From contig NZ_OZ061315.1 of assembly GCF_964063325.1 (NCBI RefSeq), positions 1,178,001 to 1,242,000 of the forward strand: a DNA stretch of 64,000 nucleotides, given 5' to 3'. Positions 1 to 7,559 of the stretch are shown piece by piece. The translations under genes were made by a program, and so were the position numbers. How positions within the stretch are numbered: the first letter of the stretch is position 1; each line of letters starts with the position of its first letter. The DNA is from Hafnia alvei. GTDB lineage: Bacteria; Pseudomonadota; Gammaproteobacteria; Enterobacterales; Enterobacteriaceae. Below the pieces are notes generated by a model that did no database searches, was not told the origin of the DNA, and was given only the letters and a program-made list of their open reading frames with translations.

Positions 1-77
1 AGCGCGGCGAATACCTCTATCGGCGTCTGCCACCGGTCTTTATGTTCTAGCGGCGTATTGCTAGCAAATTCACTCAC
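1..77 (-). CDS. Phage DNA N-6-adenine methyltransferase, N-terminus only
   Basis: Only the first 25 codons lie in the window; the gene continues past its left edge. A GTG start at 77 overlaps the stop of the upstream gene in a GTGA arrangement, a sign of translational coupling. The visible protein contains the stretch HKDRWQTPIEVFAAL, which resembles the conserved start of the phage Dam-type adenine methyltransferase family (R-D-x-W-x-T-P then V-F). Catalytic motifs are out of view, so the call rests on this short signature and on its place in a phage early operon. Confidence 0.6.
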   Translation of the reverse strand, partial: MSEFASNTPLEHKDRWQTPIEVFAA

Positions 78-313
78 GCTGCATTACCCCACACTTTCGA
101 TAAATCCCTAGGCCGCATCATTGACGTAGCCACATATGATTTTTTACGGTTCATGATTTCAACGACGATTTTCATTCCATCAACCAAAACGGTGTAGTTT
201 TCTGACTCTTTAGAGGGAGCGTAATCACCGTACTTGTCTTGATGCTGATTAAGCGCCGCTTTCATTGCTGAGCGTTCTATCGGTGTTGGATTACCCTTGA
301 TGATGTGTCGCAT
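74..313 (-). CDS. Small phage protein, DUF4060-like
   Basis: A 79-residue basic soluble protein with no signal or membrane segment. The KYGDYAP stretch near residue 28 followed by a YTV-x-V-D-G strand and a late SYVAT motif resembles the DUF4060 family of lambdoid prophages, whose function is unknown. It sits in the leftward early operon just downstream of an intrinsic terminator (329-351) and overlaps the start of the adenine methyltransferase by three bases. The family assignment is from memory of its pattern and is moderate. Confidence 0.6.
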   Translation of the reverse strand: MRHIIKGNPTPIERSAMKAALNQHQDKYGDYAPSKESENYTVLVDGMKIVVEIMNRKKSYVATSMMRPRDLSKVWGNAA

Positions 314-328
314 GCATCCTCCGGCAAT

Positions 329-351
329 AAAAAAGCCGCTGGTTAGCGGCT
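329..351 (-). terminator. Leftward intrinsic terminator inside the early operon
   Basis: Read on the minus strand, a perfect 7-bp stem (AGCCGCT / AGCGGCT) with a 4-base loop is followed by six U residues. It lies between the small gene at 353-526 and the DUF4060-like gene, so transcription must read through it, as N-type antitermination would allow. Confidence 0.75.
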
Positions 352-352
352 A

Positions 353-526
353 TTAATCTTGGTTAACAGGTAAGCACATTAGAACGTGGTTAGGCCGCTT
401 CTCATGAATCAGCTTTATCCATTGTTCACAGGTTTCTTTTGGCATGACTTCAGGTGTAACGGGGAGGGCGTCGCAAGCATCTAATCCGCAGGCGCTGACT
501 AGAAGGATATAACCGGCTATCAGCAT
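353..526 (-). CDS. Small phage protein with hydrophobic N-terminus
   Basis: A 57-residue reading frame starting at ATG 526, directly abutting the stop of the methyltransferase gene at 527. The first 13 residues are hydrophobic (MLIAGYILLVSAC) and cysteines follow at positions 13, 18, 33 and 50, which suggests a membrane-anchored or exported small protein, possibly lipid-modified at an early cysteine. It loosely resembles the short cysteine-bearing DUF1482-type proteins of lambdoid early regions, but I do not recognise it firmly. An intrinsic terminator follows its stop codon at once. Confidence 0.5.
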   Translation of the reverse strand: MLIAGYILLVSACGLDACDALPVTPEVMPKETCEQWIKLIHEKRPNHVLMCLPVNQD

Positions 527-1546
527 CTATTTCTGCTCCTGTGCTGCCATATAAGCCCCTACAAACGTTTCTGCGACTTCCGCGCAGATGGCATTTCCGT
601 AGGCGCGCAATCGTCCCACTCTTGCGGTAATGCCATTAGCCAACGGCTTAAGTCCGGGTTTAACTGGCCTCCACTTTCCATCATGGCAGAAGAGCCAGTC
701 AGCATCTTGCCAGAAGCCGTTAACCTGATGGGGCCAATCATTTTTGATTGCTGGGTCAGACTGCTGCCCGTCATCGCCGGAGTGATCCCCCTCCCGCCCC
801 TGGTTCCGTCCGATGCACTCGGAGTTGTCCAACCGGATAACTGTGCTGTCACATCCAGCCGATCCGTTGGCAGCTTCCCGTTGCGAATCCTCCCTCCCTG
901 ATACCCCCCTTTCCCATCCGTTGCTGTTGGAGTATTCCACCCCGCTAGGCAGGCAAAATCTTGCAGATTCGACTGCCTGCCCGCCATCATTCTGGCTATA
1001 ACTTTCAATGGATCCTGATACGCGTTTTTGACGTTGCTCGCGTTCGGAGTGGGCCACCCAGAAAAGGCGCTGTCTGATATGCGGAGCACCCACGCCCGCA
1101 GCGCAGATATCGACAGCTGTTGCGGCGTAGTTCGCTCCTTCCAAGTCAGCTTGTACAAGGTCGAACCAGCCAAGGCCGTCTTTGCTTGCAACTTGTTCAC
1201 CAAACACGACCGGAGGTCGGCACTGCTCGATGAGATAGTGGAAATGAGGCCATAGGTGCCGCTCGTCATCAAACCCGCCGCCTTGGCCTGCCGCGCTGAA
1301 AGGTTGGCATGGGCATGAACCTGTCCAGACTGGTTTGTCATCTGACCACCCAGCTCGTCGCAGTGCGTAAGACCAGACTGCAATTCCAGCAAAGAAGTGG
1401 CATTGTGTGTAATTTCGTAGGTCATCTGGAGTTACATCCTCAATAGAGCGTTCATCAACATCACCGGCTGCAATATGGCCAGCTGCAATAAGGTTTCTTA
1501 GCCACTGAGCAGCGTATGGGTCTATTTCGTTGTAATAGGCCGCCAT
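527..1546 (-). CDS. Phage DNA (cytosine-5-)methyltransferase
   Basis: A 339-residue C5-cytosine methyltransferase. The ordered motifs are visible: motif I as FFAGIAVWSYALRRAG near residue 51, catalytic motif IV as GSCPCQPFSAAGQ near 76, a motif VI-like GEQVAS near 115, motif VIII as HIRQRLFWVAHS near 156, and C-terminal motifs IX/X as RVGRLRAYGNAI near 310. The middle is the target-recognition region. It would methylate cytosines of phage or host DNA, probably against host restriction. The start ATG overlaps the preceding stop (TAATG). A second long frame runs inside this gene (559-1425). Confidence 0.9.
   Translation of the reverse strand: MAAYYNEIDPYAAQWLRNLIAAGHIAAGDVDERSIEDVTPDDLRNYTQCHFFAGIAVWSYALRRAGWSDDKPVWTGSCPCQPFSAAGQGGGFDDERHLWPHFHYLIEQCRPPVVFGEQVASKDGLGWFDLVQADLEGANYAATAVDICAAGVGAPHIRQRLFWVAHSEREQRQKRVSGSIESYSQNDGGQAVESARFCLPSGVEYSNSNGWERGVSGREDSQREAANGSAGCDSTVIRLDNSECIGRNQGREGDHSGDDGQQSDPAIKNDWPHQVNGFWQDADWLFCHDGKWRPVKPGLKPLANGITARVGRLRAYGNAICAEVAETFVGAYMAAQEQK
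559..1425 (-). CDS. Long overlapping reading frame inside the cytosine methyltransferase gene
   Basis: A 288-codon frame on the same strand, shifted one base relative to the methyltransferase and entirely inside it. The predicted protein is not low-complexity and has internal repeats of a GW-x-TP-x-A-(S/T)-D/N pattern (SGWPTPNAS, AGWNTPTATDGKGG, SGWTTPSASDGTRGG) and a C-terminal RWLMALPQEWDDC stretch. I recall proteins with this same vocabulary being annotated in many phage genomes beside or inside cytosine methyltransferases. No strong ribosome-binding site precedes ATG 1425 (a GAGG lies some 12 bases upstream). It is either a real overprinted gene or a shadow kept open by conserved codons. 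Confidence 0.45.
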   Translation of the reverse strand: MTYEITHNATSLLELQSGLTHCDELGGQMTNQSGQVHAHANLSARQAKAAGLMTSGTYGLISTISSSSADLRSCLVNKLQAKTALAGSTLYKLTWKERTTPQQLSISALRAWVLRISDSAFSGWPTPNASNVKNAYQDPLKVIARMMAGRQSNLQDFACLAGWNTPTATDGKGGYQGGRIRNGKLPTDRLDVTAQLSGWTTPSASDGTRGGRGITPAMTGSSLTQQSKMIGPIRLTASGKMLTGSSAMMESGGQLNPDLSRWLMALPQEWDDCAPTEMPSARKSQKRL

Positions 1547-2424
1547 TATTCGATCTCCTGCATTGGTGGCTCTGGCAATTCCCAGTACATCCAGTGCGTT
1601 GCTACAGCTAAATCGTTGTTATAGTTGTCGCCTAATATTCCTGGATAGTCCCAATTTAAAAGGTAAAATTTACCATCACAACCAAGATACCCTTGATCGA
1701 CGCAAAGTTCCTCGTATGGCTGCCAGCTCTTATCGCCATGTGTAAAAACACGCGCTCCATATAACGCAAGCCATCTTTTAGGCTCCGGCATCCGATCACT
1801 GCAAGCAACCCAGCCATCCGGAATTACCGGCAACTTGTAAGGCTCGCTTACAGGTTGTGTTGTAGACGCGAGCGAGCGTAAATCAGTAACAATCTCATCA
1901 GCCCAATCCTGCCAACCGAACGGAATACCATTCGCTGCGCTGGCTATGTGATTTGCAAGTCCAATTAGTTTTTCGCTCAAATCGTTTTGTTCTGGTATTA
2001 CAGGTTGTGCCGGTGCTGAAACCTCAAGGTCTGAAATAATGCCAATTACCGAACTTAATCGAATAGCCATCACCGTTGCTTTTTGAGTCGGGACTGGAAG
2101 CTCTTTTAATATCCAATTCAAGATTCTGTTTAGTATTTCCACTTGCTGACTCAAATCTACAAGTTCAGGCTGTTTAGGTAATACCGGTGCTGCATAGAGT
2201 GGTGTTCCCGCACCACAGTCAGCGCTAAACTCGTTATGACCGTTGTATTCTGGAAAGCCTTCACTATCTGCTGCTACCCAAGCCACAGGATTCTTAGCTG
2301 CTTGCTCGTATGCCAGAAGCTGTCGCAACGCCAGTGCAACTTGATGATCAGTTACGTCGCACATCCCATCAGTTTTAATATCGCTGACGAATTTTTCTAA
2401 ACGATCAGTTGTTAACTTATTCAT
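1546..2424 (-). CDS. Phage protein with C-terminal DUF551 domain
   Basis: A 292-residue protein starting at MNKLTTDRLEKF (ATG 2424); an upstream in-frame start would run deeper into the previous gene. The C-terminal 80 residues fit the DUF551 pattern: WVACSDRMPEP at the start of the domain, then ATHWMYWELPEPP at the end. The N-terminal part contains the AAKNPVAWV(A) and TPLYAAP stretches typical of lambdoid early-region proteins that carry this domain. Function is unknown. It overlaps the preceding gene by 8 bases and its stop overlaps the methyltransferase start, so the three genes are probably coupled. Confidence 0.75.
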   Translation of the reverse strand: MNKLTTDRLEKFVSDIKTDGMCDVTDHQVALALRQLLAYEQAAKNPVAWVAADSEGFPEYNGHNEFSADCGAGTPLYAAPVLPKQPELVDLSQQVEILNRILNWILKELPVPTQKATVMAIRLSSVIGIISDLEVSAPAQPVIPEQNDLSEKLIGLANHIASAANGIPFGWQDWADEIVTDLRSLASTTQPVSEPYKLPVIPDGWVACSDRMPEPKRWLALYGARVFTHGDKSWQPYEELCVDQGYLGCDGKFYLLNWDYPGILGDNYNNDLAVATHWMYWELPEPPMQEIE

Positions 2425-2806
2425 GACTCTGCTCCTTATTTCTACGTGCGCGTGGATATTCTGGCTTTGGCTCATACTTTGGTTTGGCTACAGCGTTCTT
2501 TATGGCCTTTCGCCAGTTCTTGGCATTGTTCAGAACAACAACACCGCCGTTATCGTCAAAGTAACCATCTGGAGCAGGGGAGGATAAAGACTCAATCACA
2601 TCGCATGGGGCGGCTATATTGCAGTTACCATCGTTGTAATATCCAAGACGCTTTATCACTTGTTGCTCGGTATAACGCCCAGCAGCATTAAGTCGGGATG
2701 TGTATCCAGAATCATCGCTTCTAAACATCAAAATGAATGAATCCTCGCTAGAACAGTGATGAACGCTCAAAATGAAGTACTCGCTCTCTTTGCTGTTACT
2801 GGTCAT
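2417..2806 (-). CDS. Hypothetical phage early protein
   Basis: A 129-residue soluble protein starting at MTSNSKESEYF (ATG 2806). This start overlaps the end of the upstream zinc-ribbon gene by 11 bases, while longer starts would overlap it heavily. No known domain is recognised. The C-terminus is rich in Lys, Pro and Arg (KPKYEPKPEYPRARRNK), as in nucleic-acid-associated early proteins. The downstream gene starts 8 bases before its end. Confidence 0.55.
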   Translation of the reverse strand: MTSNSKESEYFILSVHHCSSEDSFILMFRSDDSGYTSRLNAAGRYTEQQVIKRLGYYNDGNCNIAAPCDVIESLSSPAPDGYFDDNGGVVVLNNAKNWRKAIKNAVAKPKYEPKPEYPRARRNKEQSHE

Positions 2807-3020
2807 TAGGCTGCACCTCATGCCAGTTCGCCCACGCAATGCCATCATCACATTCAATTACACCGTCCGCGCCGCAATCCAAGCACTGGCATTTGTCTTC
2901 TGCATATAGCAATTCTGGGTTGCCGTAAGTGGTTGTGACTTCAATATTGCTTGAGCCGCATAAGTCGCATTCAAGCCAATTTATGATGAGCTTTTTCTCT
3001 TTGCTGTTACTGTGCATCAT
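2796..3020 (-). CDS. Small zinc-ribbon-like phage protein
   Basis: A 74-residue protein starting at MMHSNSKEKK. Two cysteine pairs, C-D-L-C near residue 18 and C-Q-C-L-D-C near 44, are spaced as in a small zinc ribbon, followed by an acidic tail ending WANWHEVQPNDQ. An AAGGGG ribosome-binding site lies just upstream of ATG 3020 (or the adjacent ATG 3017). It overlaps its neighbours on both sides. Such proteins are common in lambdoid early operons and resemble Lar/restriction-alleviation-like zinc proteins only in having paired cysteines; no function is assigned. Confidence 0.6.
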   Translation of the reverse strand: MMHSNSKEKKLIINWLECDLCGSSNIEVTTTYGNPELLYAEDKCQCLDCGADGVIECDDGIAWANWHEVQPNDQ

Positions 3021-3375
3021 TAATCCCCTTGCGAAGCTGAGCTGCGAACTTATTAGCCATCTCTGATATTTGGCTATAGCTAGCGGCTCCTTTCCAGTCT
3101 TTGGCAAACGCTTCCACACCACGCGCCATCATCTCCCTGGTGAATGCTTCGGTGGCCGGCGTTTCTTTTGCTTCGTTTAGCACATCGACATACCAGTCAA
3201 CATAGCGATATTCGAGCATGCCATCGTGCTGCTCAATCCACATATCTGGTGCCGTGGCGAACTCAATGGCATTACGCATTTTGGTATTCTCAGCCACCAC
3301 ATCAGCTAACTTCTTCTCCAGCGCATCACGCTGATGAACTACTGATTCGTATTTCTGGATTGGTAGGTTGTTCAT
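3007..3375 (-). CDS. Lambdoid early-region protein with N-terminal coiled coil
   Basis: A 122-residue protein of a kind often found in lambdoid prophages. Residues 10-35 (HQRDALEKKLADVVAEN) form a short coiled coil, and the second half carries EAFTREMMARGVEAFAKDW and YSQISEMANKFAAQLRKG stretches that recur in enteric prophage proteins. It is soluble, has no catalytic motif, and its role is not known. It overlaps the zinc-ribbon gene by 14 bases. Confidence 0.7.
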   Translation of the reverse strand: MNNLPIQKYESVVHQRDALEKKLADVVAENTKMRNAIEFATAPDMWIEQHDGMLEYRYVDWYVDVLNEAKETPATEAFTREMMARGVEAFAKDWKGAASYSQISEMANKFAAQLRKGINDAQ

Positions 3376-3384
3376 GAATATCTC

Positions 3385-3897
3385 CTATGCGGCATCGGCT
3401 ATAAGCTCCATGCCGTACATGAATTTGGTAGGTTCGAGTGACTGATGAGTTTTGCCGTTGAAGCTATAAACGATGCTGCGGTCGGAGGCTGAAATAATGG
3501 TGTACTCAATGCCGCGCTTGCCTATATATCGTTGACCAGCTTTTGGCTGGTGAATAACGATGGGCTTAGGTGGTGGTCGCTTTGGTGTGATTTTCTCGAT
3601 AACAGCATCTACATCGATATCATCTCTTAGCCGGTAAACCGTACCGCCTAGCTCGTCATTTCCCCAAGGTTCCGCTGTTAGGTATTCCCTGATTGCGAAG
3701 AGGTGGTTGATTTGGATGTACTCGCAACTCTTTGTGTTGCGCCAGGTGTAATAAAGTTCTTTGTAGTTCAGCGTCACCCCGCCAGTGGCACCACCGCCCA
3801 ATAGTTTGCCGCCCACTGAGTTAAGTGCTCGGTGGAATTCGGTGATGTTATTGTCGGGGTGCTGGCTGAGGACGCGCAGGATGCTCTGCGGCGTCAT
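3385..3897 (-). CDS. Hypothetical phage protein
   Basis: A 170-residue protein starting at ATG 3897 with no recognised domain. The first half has a helical, HTH-like pattern (MTPQSILRVLSQHPDNNITEF... then NHLFAIREYL), the middle is proline-rich (TPKRPPPKPI), and the C-terminal part looks like a small beta barrel (GQRYIGKRGIEYTIISASD). This arrangement could suit a DNA- or RNA-binding accessory factor, but that is inference. It lies immediately downstream of ssb. Confidence 0.55.
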   Translation of the reverse strand: MTPQSILRVLSQHPDNNITEFHRALNSVGGKLLGGGATGGVTLNYKELYYTWRNTKSCEYIQINHLFAIREYLTAEPWGNDELGGTVYRLRDDIDVDAVIEKITPKRPPPKPIVIHQPKAGQRYIGKRGIEYTIISASDRSIVYSFNGKTHQSLEPTKFMYGMELIADAA

Positions 3898-3909
3898 GGT
3901 GGTTACCTG

Positions 3910-4410
3910 TTAGAAGGGGATGTCGGAGTCAAAGTCCATTGGAGGTTCATTGCTTTGTGGCTGAGCTGCTGGAGCACTCTGAGGGCGAGCCGCTGGCAGT
4001 AAGCCGCCGCTGAACTGATTACCCTGTGCCTGACCGCCGCCCATAGGCGCACCGCCACCTTGACGTCCACCCAGCATCTGCATGGTGCCTCCAACGTTTA
4101 CGACGATTTCAGTGGTGTATTTTTCAACGCCAGCCTGATCGGTCCACTTACGAGTCTGCAAAGCACCTTCGATATAAACCTGAGAGCCTTTACGCAGATA
4201 TTCACCCGCAACCTCAGCCAGCTTTCCGAATAGCACTACGCGATGCCACTCAGTTTTTTCCTTCTGCTCACCAGTCTGCTTGTCTCGCCAGCTTTCTGAT
4301 GTGGCCAGCGTGATGTTTGCCACTGCGCCCCCATTCGGTAAATAACGAACTTCTGGGTCATTTCCCAAATTCCCGACAAGGATTACTTTATTTACGCCTC
4401 TGCTCGCCAT
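3910..4410 (-). CDS. ssb: Phage single-stranded DNA-binding protein
   Basis: A 166-residue SSB. The N-terminal OB fold (residues 1-110) begins MASRGVNKVILVGNLGNDPE and contains the YLPNGGAVANITLATSE and EWHRVVLFGKLAEVAGEYL signatures. A Gly/Gln-rich linker follows, and the C-terminal tip is DFDSDIPF, the acidic tail that docks partner proteins. It coats single strands during phage recombination. It abuts the Sak4-like ATPase gene without a gap, consistent with joint action in single-strand annealing or strand invasion. Confidence 0.95.
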   Translation of the reverse strand: MASRGVNKVILVGNLGNDPEVRYLPNGGAVANITLATSESWRDKQTGEQKEKTEWHRVVLFGKLAEVAGEYLRKGSQVYIEGALQTRKWTDQAGVEKYTTEIVVNVGGTMQMLGGRQGGGAPMGGGQAQGNQFSGGLLPAARPQSAPAAQPQSNEPPMDFDSDIPF

Positions 4411-5277
4411 TTATTCAGCTTCCTCAGTTGGTAATAGTTCTGATTTTCTTGCTTCGTATATTTCTTGTGCCTTGGCTTGTTCTGGCGTATCTCTCAATGA
4501 ACGGTAAGCCTCAGCCCATGCAGACTTCAGGGAATCAAATGATTGGGACTTCTCAGCAACAAGAACGAAGTGGGCTAAGTCTATTTCAGCTTTAGTTCTT
4601 CCATCGTTAAGCCAATCGACAAGCTTTTTCCCTACCGAATCGTCAATTACCGTGTAATCCACATTGGAAAAAAGACCTGTCCTATCTTTGGATGCTGTGG
4701 CTGTGTGAGTTTCGTGGTTAATATCAAGAACGGTTGTGAACTCGTATTCAACACCATCGCGCTGCTCAGATTTCATTCCAAGTTTTACGACCTTTTTGCT
4801 ACCTTCCTGTTGCGCTGTTTCAGTCTTGCTTCGCATAGTCGCTACGACATGGCAATTCACTCGTAGTATTGAATCAAGGAACTTGCGATGTCGTGGGGTT
4901 AATGCACTCCATGCTGCGTGTGTGTTTCCTTTGAATTTTGTTTTTGCGATCGTATCCAGATCATCAAGACAACCACCAACGCCACCCCACTCGTGAGAGA
5001 TAGAATCAATAACAAGGTTGTCATACCCAGCAGCTTCGGCGGCTGCTATAGCCTCAATAAATCTCTCGGGGCTAAATGGCGGGTCTAATTCAAGAACATC
5101 GAAATCGAACTCATTTGAGTAAAGTGACGCGCTCCCTTTCTCTGTATCTATAACTGCCGTTTTTCCCCCCATACTTTTACAGATAACAAGGGCGCTATAC
5201 GTTTTCCCAGCCCCGCTTGGCCCAGTAAGTGCCAGCCGTAGCTTGGCTTTCTTTCTCATGGCTTTTTCAAATTTCAT
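4411..5277 (-). CDS. Sak4-like RecA-fold ATPase (phage recombination)
   Basis: A 288-residue P-loop ATPase of the phage AAA_24/Sak4 type. The Walker A motif is GPSGAGKT at about residues 18-25, a Walker B-like strand is NLVIDSISHEW near 85-95, and an Arg/Lys-bearing sensor region follows (NCHVVATMRSK). This family works with SSB in single-strand annealing recombination, replacing lambda Bet. Position between ssb and the ExoX-like nuclease supports this. A ribosome-binding site is not striking. Confidence 0.85.
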   Translation of the reverse strand: MKFEKAMRKKAKLRLALTGPSGAGKTYSALVICKSMGGKTAVIDTEKGSASLYSNEFDFDVLELDPPFSPERFIEAIAAAEAAGYDNLVIDSISHEWGGVGGCLDDLDTIAKTKFKGNTHAAWSALTPRHRKFLDSILRVNCHVVATMRSKTETAQQEGSKKVVKLGMKSEQRDGVEYEFTTVLDINHETHTATASKDRTGLFSNVDYTVIDDSVGKKLVDWLNDGRTKAEIDLAHFVLVAEKSQSFDSLKSAWAEAYRSLRDTPEQAKAQEIYEARKSELLPTEEAE

Positions 5278-5281
5278 TAAA

Positions 5282-5953
5282 TTAGTCTCTTAGGTAGTGT
5301 TGTATCGTAAATCGCATGTCATCTGACATGTCGCTGATGGTGCTTAAAGCCCACTTGAGCCAGCTAGGATCCTCTTTTGCTACCTCAGCGAACGTCTTAC
5401 CTTTGTGCTTCCCAATTCTCAGTGTTTTTAGTAGGACTGGCTGAGCGCTGATCTCTAGCATTTCGTCAACTGACCAAGAAGAATCACTTGAGATGCGAAT
5501 AAAAAGTGCAGCAGTTACATAGCAGTCATATAGCGCACGGTGGGCGTGTAGTTTTTCAGGAACCCACGCATCAAGCCCAAGCGCGTAACGTAGGAACTGG
5601 TTGGCGTGGCTATCAAGGTCTGGATAAAGACGCGCTGCTAACTTTCTGGTGCATATCCATTCGCCGCCCATTTCAGGAAGTACGCCTTTATCAAAGTTTG
5701 CGTTGTGGGCTATGTAGAAATCAGCCCCTTGATAGCGACCAACCACATCATCAATCAATGGCTTATCAGCAACGATATCCTCTGTGATGTGATGAATAGC
5801 CATTGCGCTGAATTCGATAGGGCGGTCTGGTTTAACGAAATCACTCATTGGATTGATGATGGATAATGAGTTTTCAATATCCACACTTGCCACCTCAACA
5901 ACACCGCCATTCAACCCGCATGTCTCTGTATCAATAACTCTGAGCACACTCAT
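5282..5953 (-). CDS. ExoX-like DEDDh 3'-5' exonuclease
   Basis: A 223-residue DnaQ-fold exonuclease close in length and pattern to Escherichia ExoX (220 residues). Acidic motif I is VIDTETCGLNGG near residue 6, motif II is HNANFDKG near 98, and motif III is HRALYDC near 138 with histidine and aspartate for DEDDh chemistry. It would digest single strands or flaps in phage recombination. Its start overlaps the preceding small gene by 23 bases. Confidence 0.9.
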   Translation of the reverse strand: MSVLRVIDTETCGLNGGVVEVASVDIENSLSIINPMSDFVKPDRPIEFSAMAIHHITEDIVADKPLIDDVVGRYQGADFYIAHNANFDKGVLPEMGGEWICTRKLAARLYPDLDSHANQFLRYALGLDAWVPEKLHAHRALYDCYVTAALFIRISSDSSWSVDEMLEISAQPVLLKTLRIGKHKGKTFAEVAKEDPSWLKWALSTISDMSDDMRFTIQHYLRD

Positions 5954-6101
5954 TAATTCCCATCCTTTTCTCTTGCATGTTTGTACGGTGATCTGCCACC
6001 GCTTCTAGTTGAGCAATCTGGTCGTTCATAATCGGAATCATCTCTGGGGAACGCATCCACTGGATTAGCTGCTGTTCCAGTGGGTCTATTGTTTCGCTCA
6101 T
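5931..6101 (-). CDS. Small phage protein coupled to exoX-like gene
   Basis: A 56-residue acidic helical protein (MSETIDPLEQQLIQWM at the start). An AGGTGG ribosome-binding site stands four bases before ATG 6101, and the start overlaps the previous stop in ATGA form; its own end overlaps the nuclease gene. This packing makes it a real gene although no family is recognised. Confidence 0.65.
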   Translation of the reverse strand: MSETIDPLEQQLIQWMRSPEMIPIMNDQIAQLEAVADHRTNMQEKRMGINECAQSY

Positions 6102-6298
6102 GCTGCCACCTGCTTTTCGCTAACGCTGTAGCCGAGCTCGTTCAAGTATTCGAAAACGGCCGCCATATCGAGCTGAGTCATAATCTCTTTCGTATCTGTC
6201 TCACCGAAGAGAGCGGTATTTTCAGCAATCACTCGCATTTCTCCTGCTCGGTCACCGCATCGCGTGGTGACGTTGCTGCATAAAAATTGAAGTTTCAT
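6098..6298 (-). CDS. Small phage protein at the kil position
   Basis: A 66-residue protein with two cysteines in the first 15 residues and a helical C-terminal half (MTQLDMAAVFEYLNELGYSV). It is locked between the cIII-like gene (4-base ATGA overlap) and the next small gene (another ATGA overlap). In lambda the gene downstream of cIII is kil, but I see no convincing similarity to Kil, so only the position is comparable. Confidence 0.6.
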   Translation of the reverse strand: MKLQFLCSNVTTRCGDRAGEMRVIAENTALFGETDTKEIMTQLDMAAVFEYLNELGYSVSEKQVAA

Positions 6299-6465
6299 GG
6301 TCTACCTTCCTGTCTCAACATATCGACTAGTTTGTCTAACCAGCTTTTACGAGGTGGTGGGGTGAAGCTGGCAGAGGTAAGGCGGTTAGATGGGTGATGC
6401 TGGATTTTTAACAAATAGTTAGTAGAGCAGCCCGATGCGGACTGCCCAGCAAGTGCAAGTTGCAT
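6295..6465 (-). CDS. cIII: CIII-like lysogeny protein (FtsH protease inhibitor)
   Basis: A 56-residue protein whose start, MQLALAGQSASGC, matches the start of lambda CIII (MQYAIAGWPVAGC) at seven of thirteen positions, and whose C-terminal amphipathic helix (KSWLDKLVDML) sits where CIII has its FtsH-inhibiting helix. The place in the leftward operon, between N and the recombination genes, is also that of cIII. In lambda the protein protects CII from FtsH and favours lysogeny. No cII survives in this prophage, so it would have no phage target here. Its TGA overlaps the next ATG. Confidence 0.7.
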   Translation of the reverse strand: MQLALAGQSASGCSTNYLLKIQHHPSNRLTSASFTPPPRKSWLDKLVDMLRQEGRP

Positions 6466-6487
6466 ATGGGCTATTCCTTGAATTTGA

Positions 6488-7495
6488 TTAGTAGTTGATG
6501 CTGATAGGTGGGCGCTGGCCGGATGCGGCTAACGCTTTTTGATTCTTAACGATGGCACAAATACATTCACGAGCTGCTGCTTCGCTTAAGCCTGTACTCA
6601 TAAGAATCGCCATAGCTGCATTATTGATTTTCTTCTGGTGAGCGATATTAGCTGCGCGGCGAGCTTCTTCATCCTTGATGCGCTTTTCTTCGGCTAATCG
6701 AGCTTGTTCTCTGGCCTCTGCCGCTGCGCGTTCACGCTGAATGGCTTCTTCTTTTTCACGCTTAGCTTTTTCCTCGGCGGCGATGCGCTCACGCTCTGCT
6801 TTCTCTGCCAGCTCTTTGGCTTCACGTTCGGCGCGTTCCTTAGCTAATGTCGCTTCACGCTCTCTGGCGGCTGCCGCTTCTATTTCACGCTTTGCCGATT
6901 CGTCTGCTTCGCGCCGTGCTTTCTCTTCGGCCTCACGCTTAATGCGTTCTTCATGCTCGCGTTTGGCTTGCTCGGCTTTCTGTCGTGCTTCTTCGCGTTC
7001 GCGGTCAATCTTCTCGTTCATGAGTAAAGCCATTTCATGATCGGATTCAATCTTCGCCGCCAAAGCCGCGGCGCGTTCCGCTGTAATTTTGGCATCCAGC
7101 TCTAATGCCTCATCCCACATAGCGTTGAACTCTTTTTCTTTCTGCTCAGCCTCCCAATCAGTCACTGGCTTGCGAATTTCAACCGCCAGTTCGTCCAGTG
7201 AATCCCTAACTTTTTTACGGCTGGCATCGACCAGAGCAGGGCGCTTCTTCATCTCTGCAACTAACTTCTTACCAGCCTCATCAATAGCTGTCTTAGTGCT
7301 ACGGACATTCGCCGCCATGCTGATGTATGAACGGCGTCCCTTAACTGTATTCAGGTCACCAACTACAGAAGATGCTTTTTCACGGATGTCTTTAATTAAT
7401 CCTTCAATGAATTCGTCATTGATAAAAGCGGCTTCTAGTTCAGCCGGTACGCTCGGCAGAATGACTAATGCAATTTCGTTCTTTTCCTCGCTCAC
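6488..7495 (-). CDS. Phage early protein with long charged coiled coil
   Basis: A 335-residue protein started by GTG 7495 behind an AGGAGA site. Residues 1-110 form a folded helical domain (LVILPSVPAELEAAF, then NTVKGRRSYISMAANVRSTK). Residues 115-290 are an unbroken Glu/Lys/Arg/Ala coiled coil (EEARQKAEQAKREHEERIKRE and similar), and the last 45 residues are globular (INNAAMAILMSTGLSEAAARE). Similar proteins are common in enteric phage early regions and are often mislabelled TolA-like because of the coiled coil. Function is unknown; it is cytoplasmic with no membrane segment. Confidence 0.7.
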   Translation of the reverse strand: MSEEKNEIALVILPSVPAELEAAFINDEFIEGLIKDIREKASSVVGDLNTVKGRRSYISMAANVRSTKTAIDEAGKKLVAEMKKRPALVDASRKKVRDSLDELAVEIRKPVTDWEAEQKEKEFNAMWDEALELDAKITAERAAALAAKIESDHEMALLMNEKIDREREEARQKAEQAKREHEERIKREAEEKARREADESAKREIEAAAAREREATLAKERAEREAKELAEKAERERIAAEEKAKREKEEAIQRERAAAEAREQARLAEEKRIKDEEARRAANIAHQKKINNAAMAILMSTGLSEAAARECICAIVKNQKALAASGQRPPISINY

Positions 7496-7559
7496 TGGCT
7501 ATCTCCTTTGTTTGTTTAGATGGGGTATATCAACGCTTTCTGAACGGTCGCTATAAGCA

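Noticed and set aside
6741..7040. Serine-rich open frame on the plus strand within the coiled-coil gene
   Set aside because: It is the shadow of Glu/Lys/Ala-rich codons on the other strand; no start signal and biased composition.
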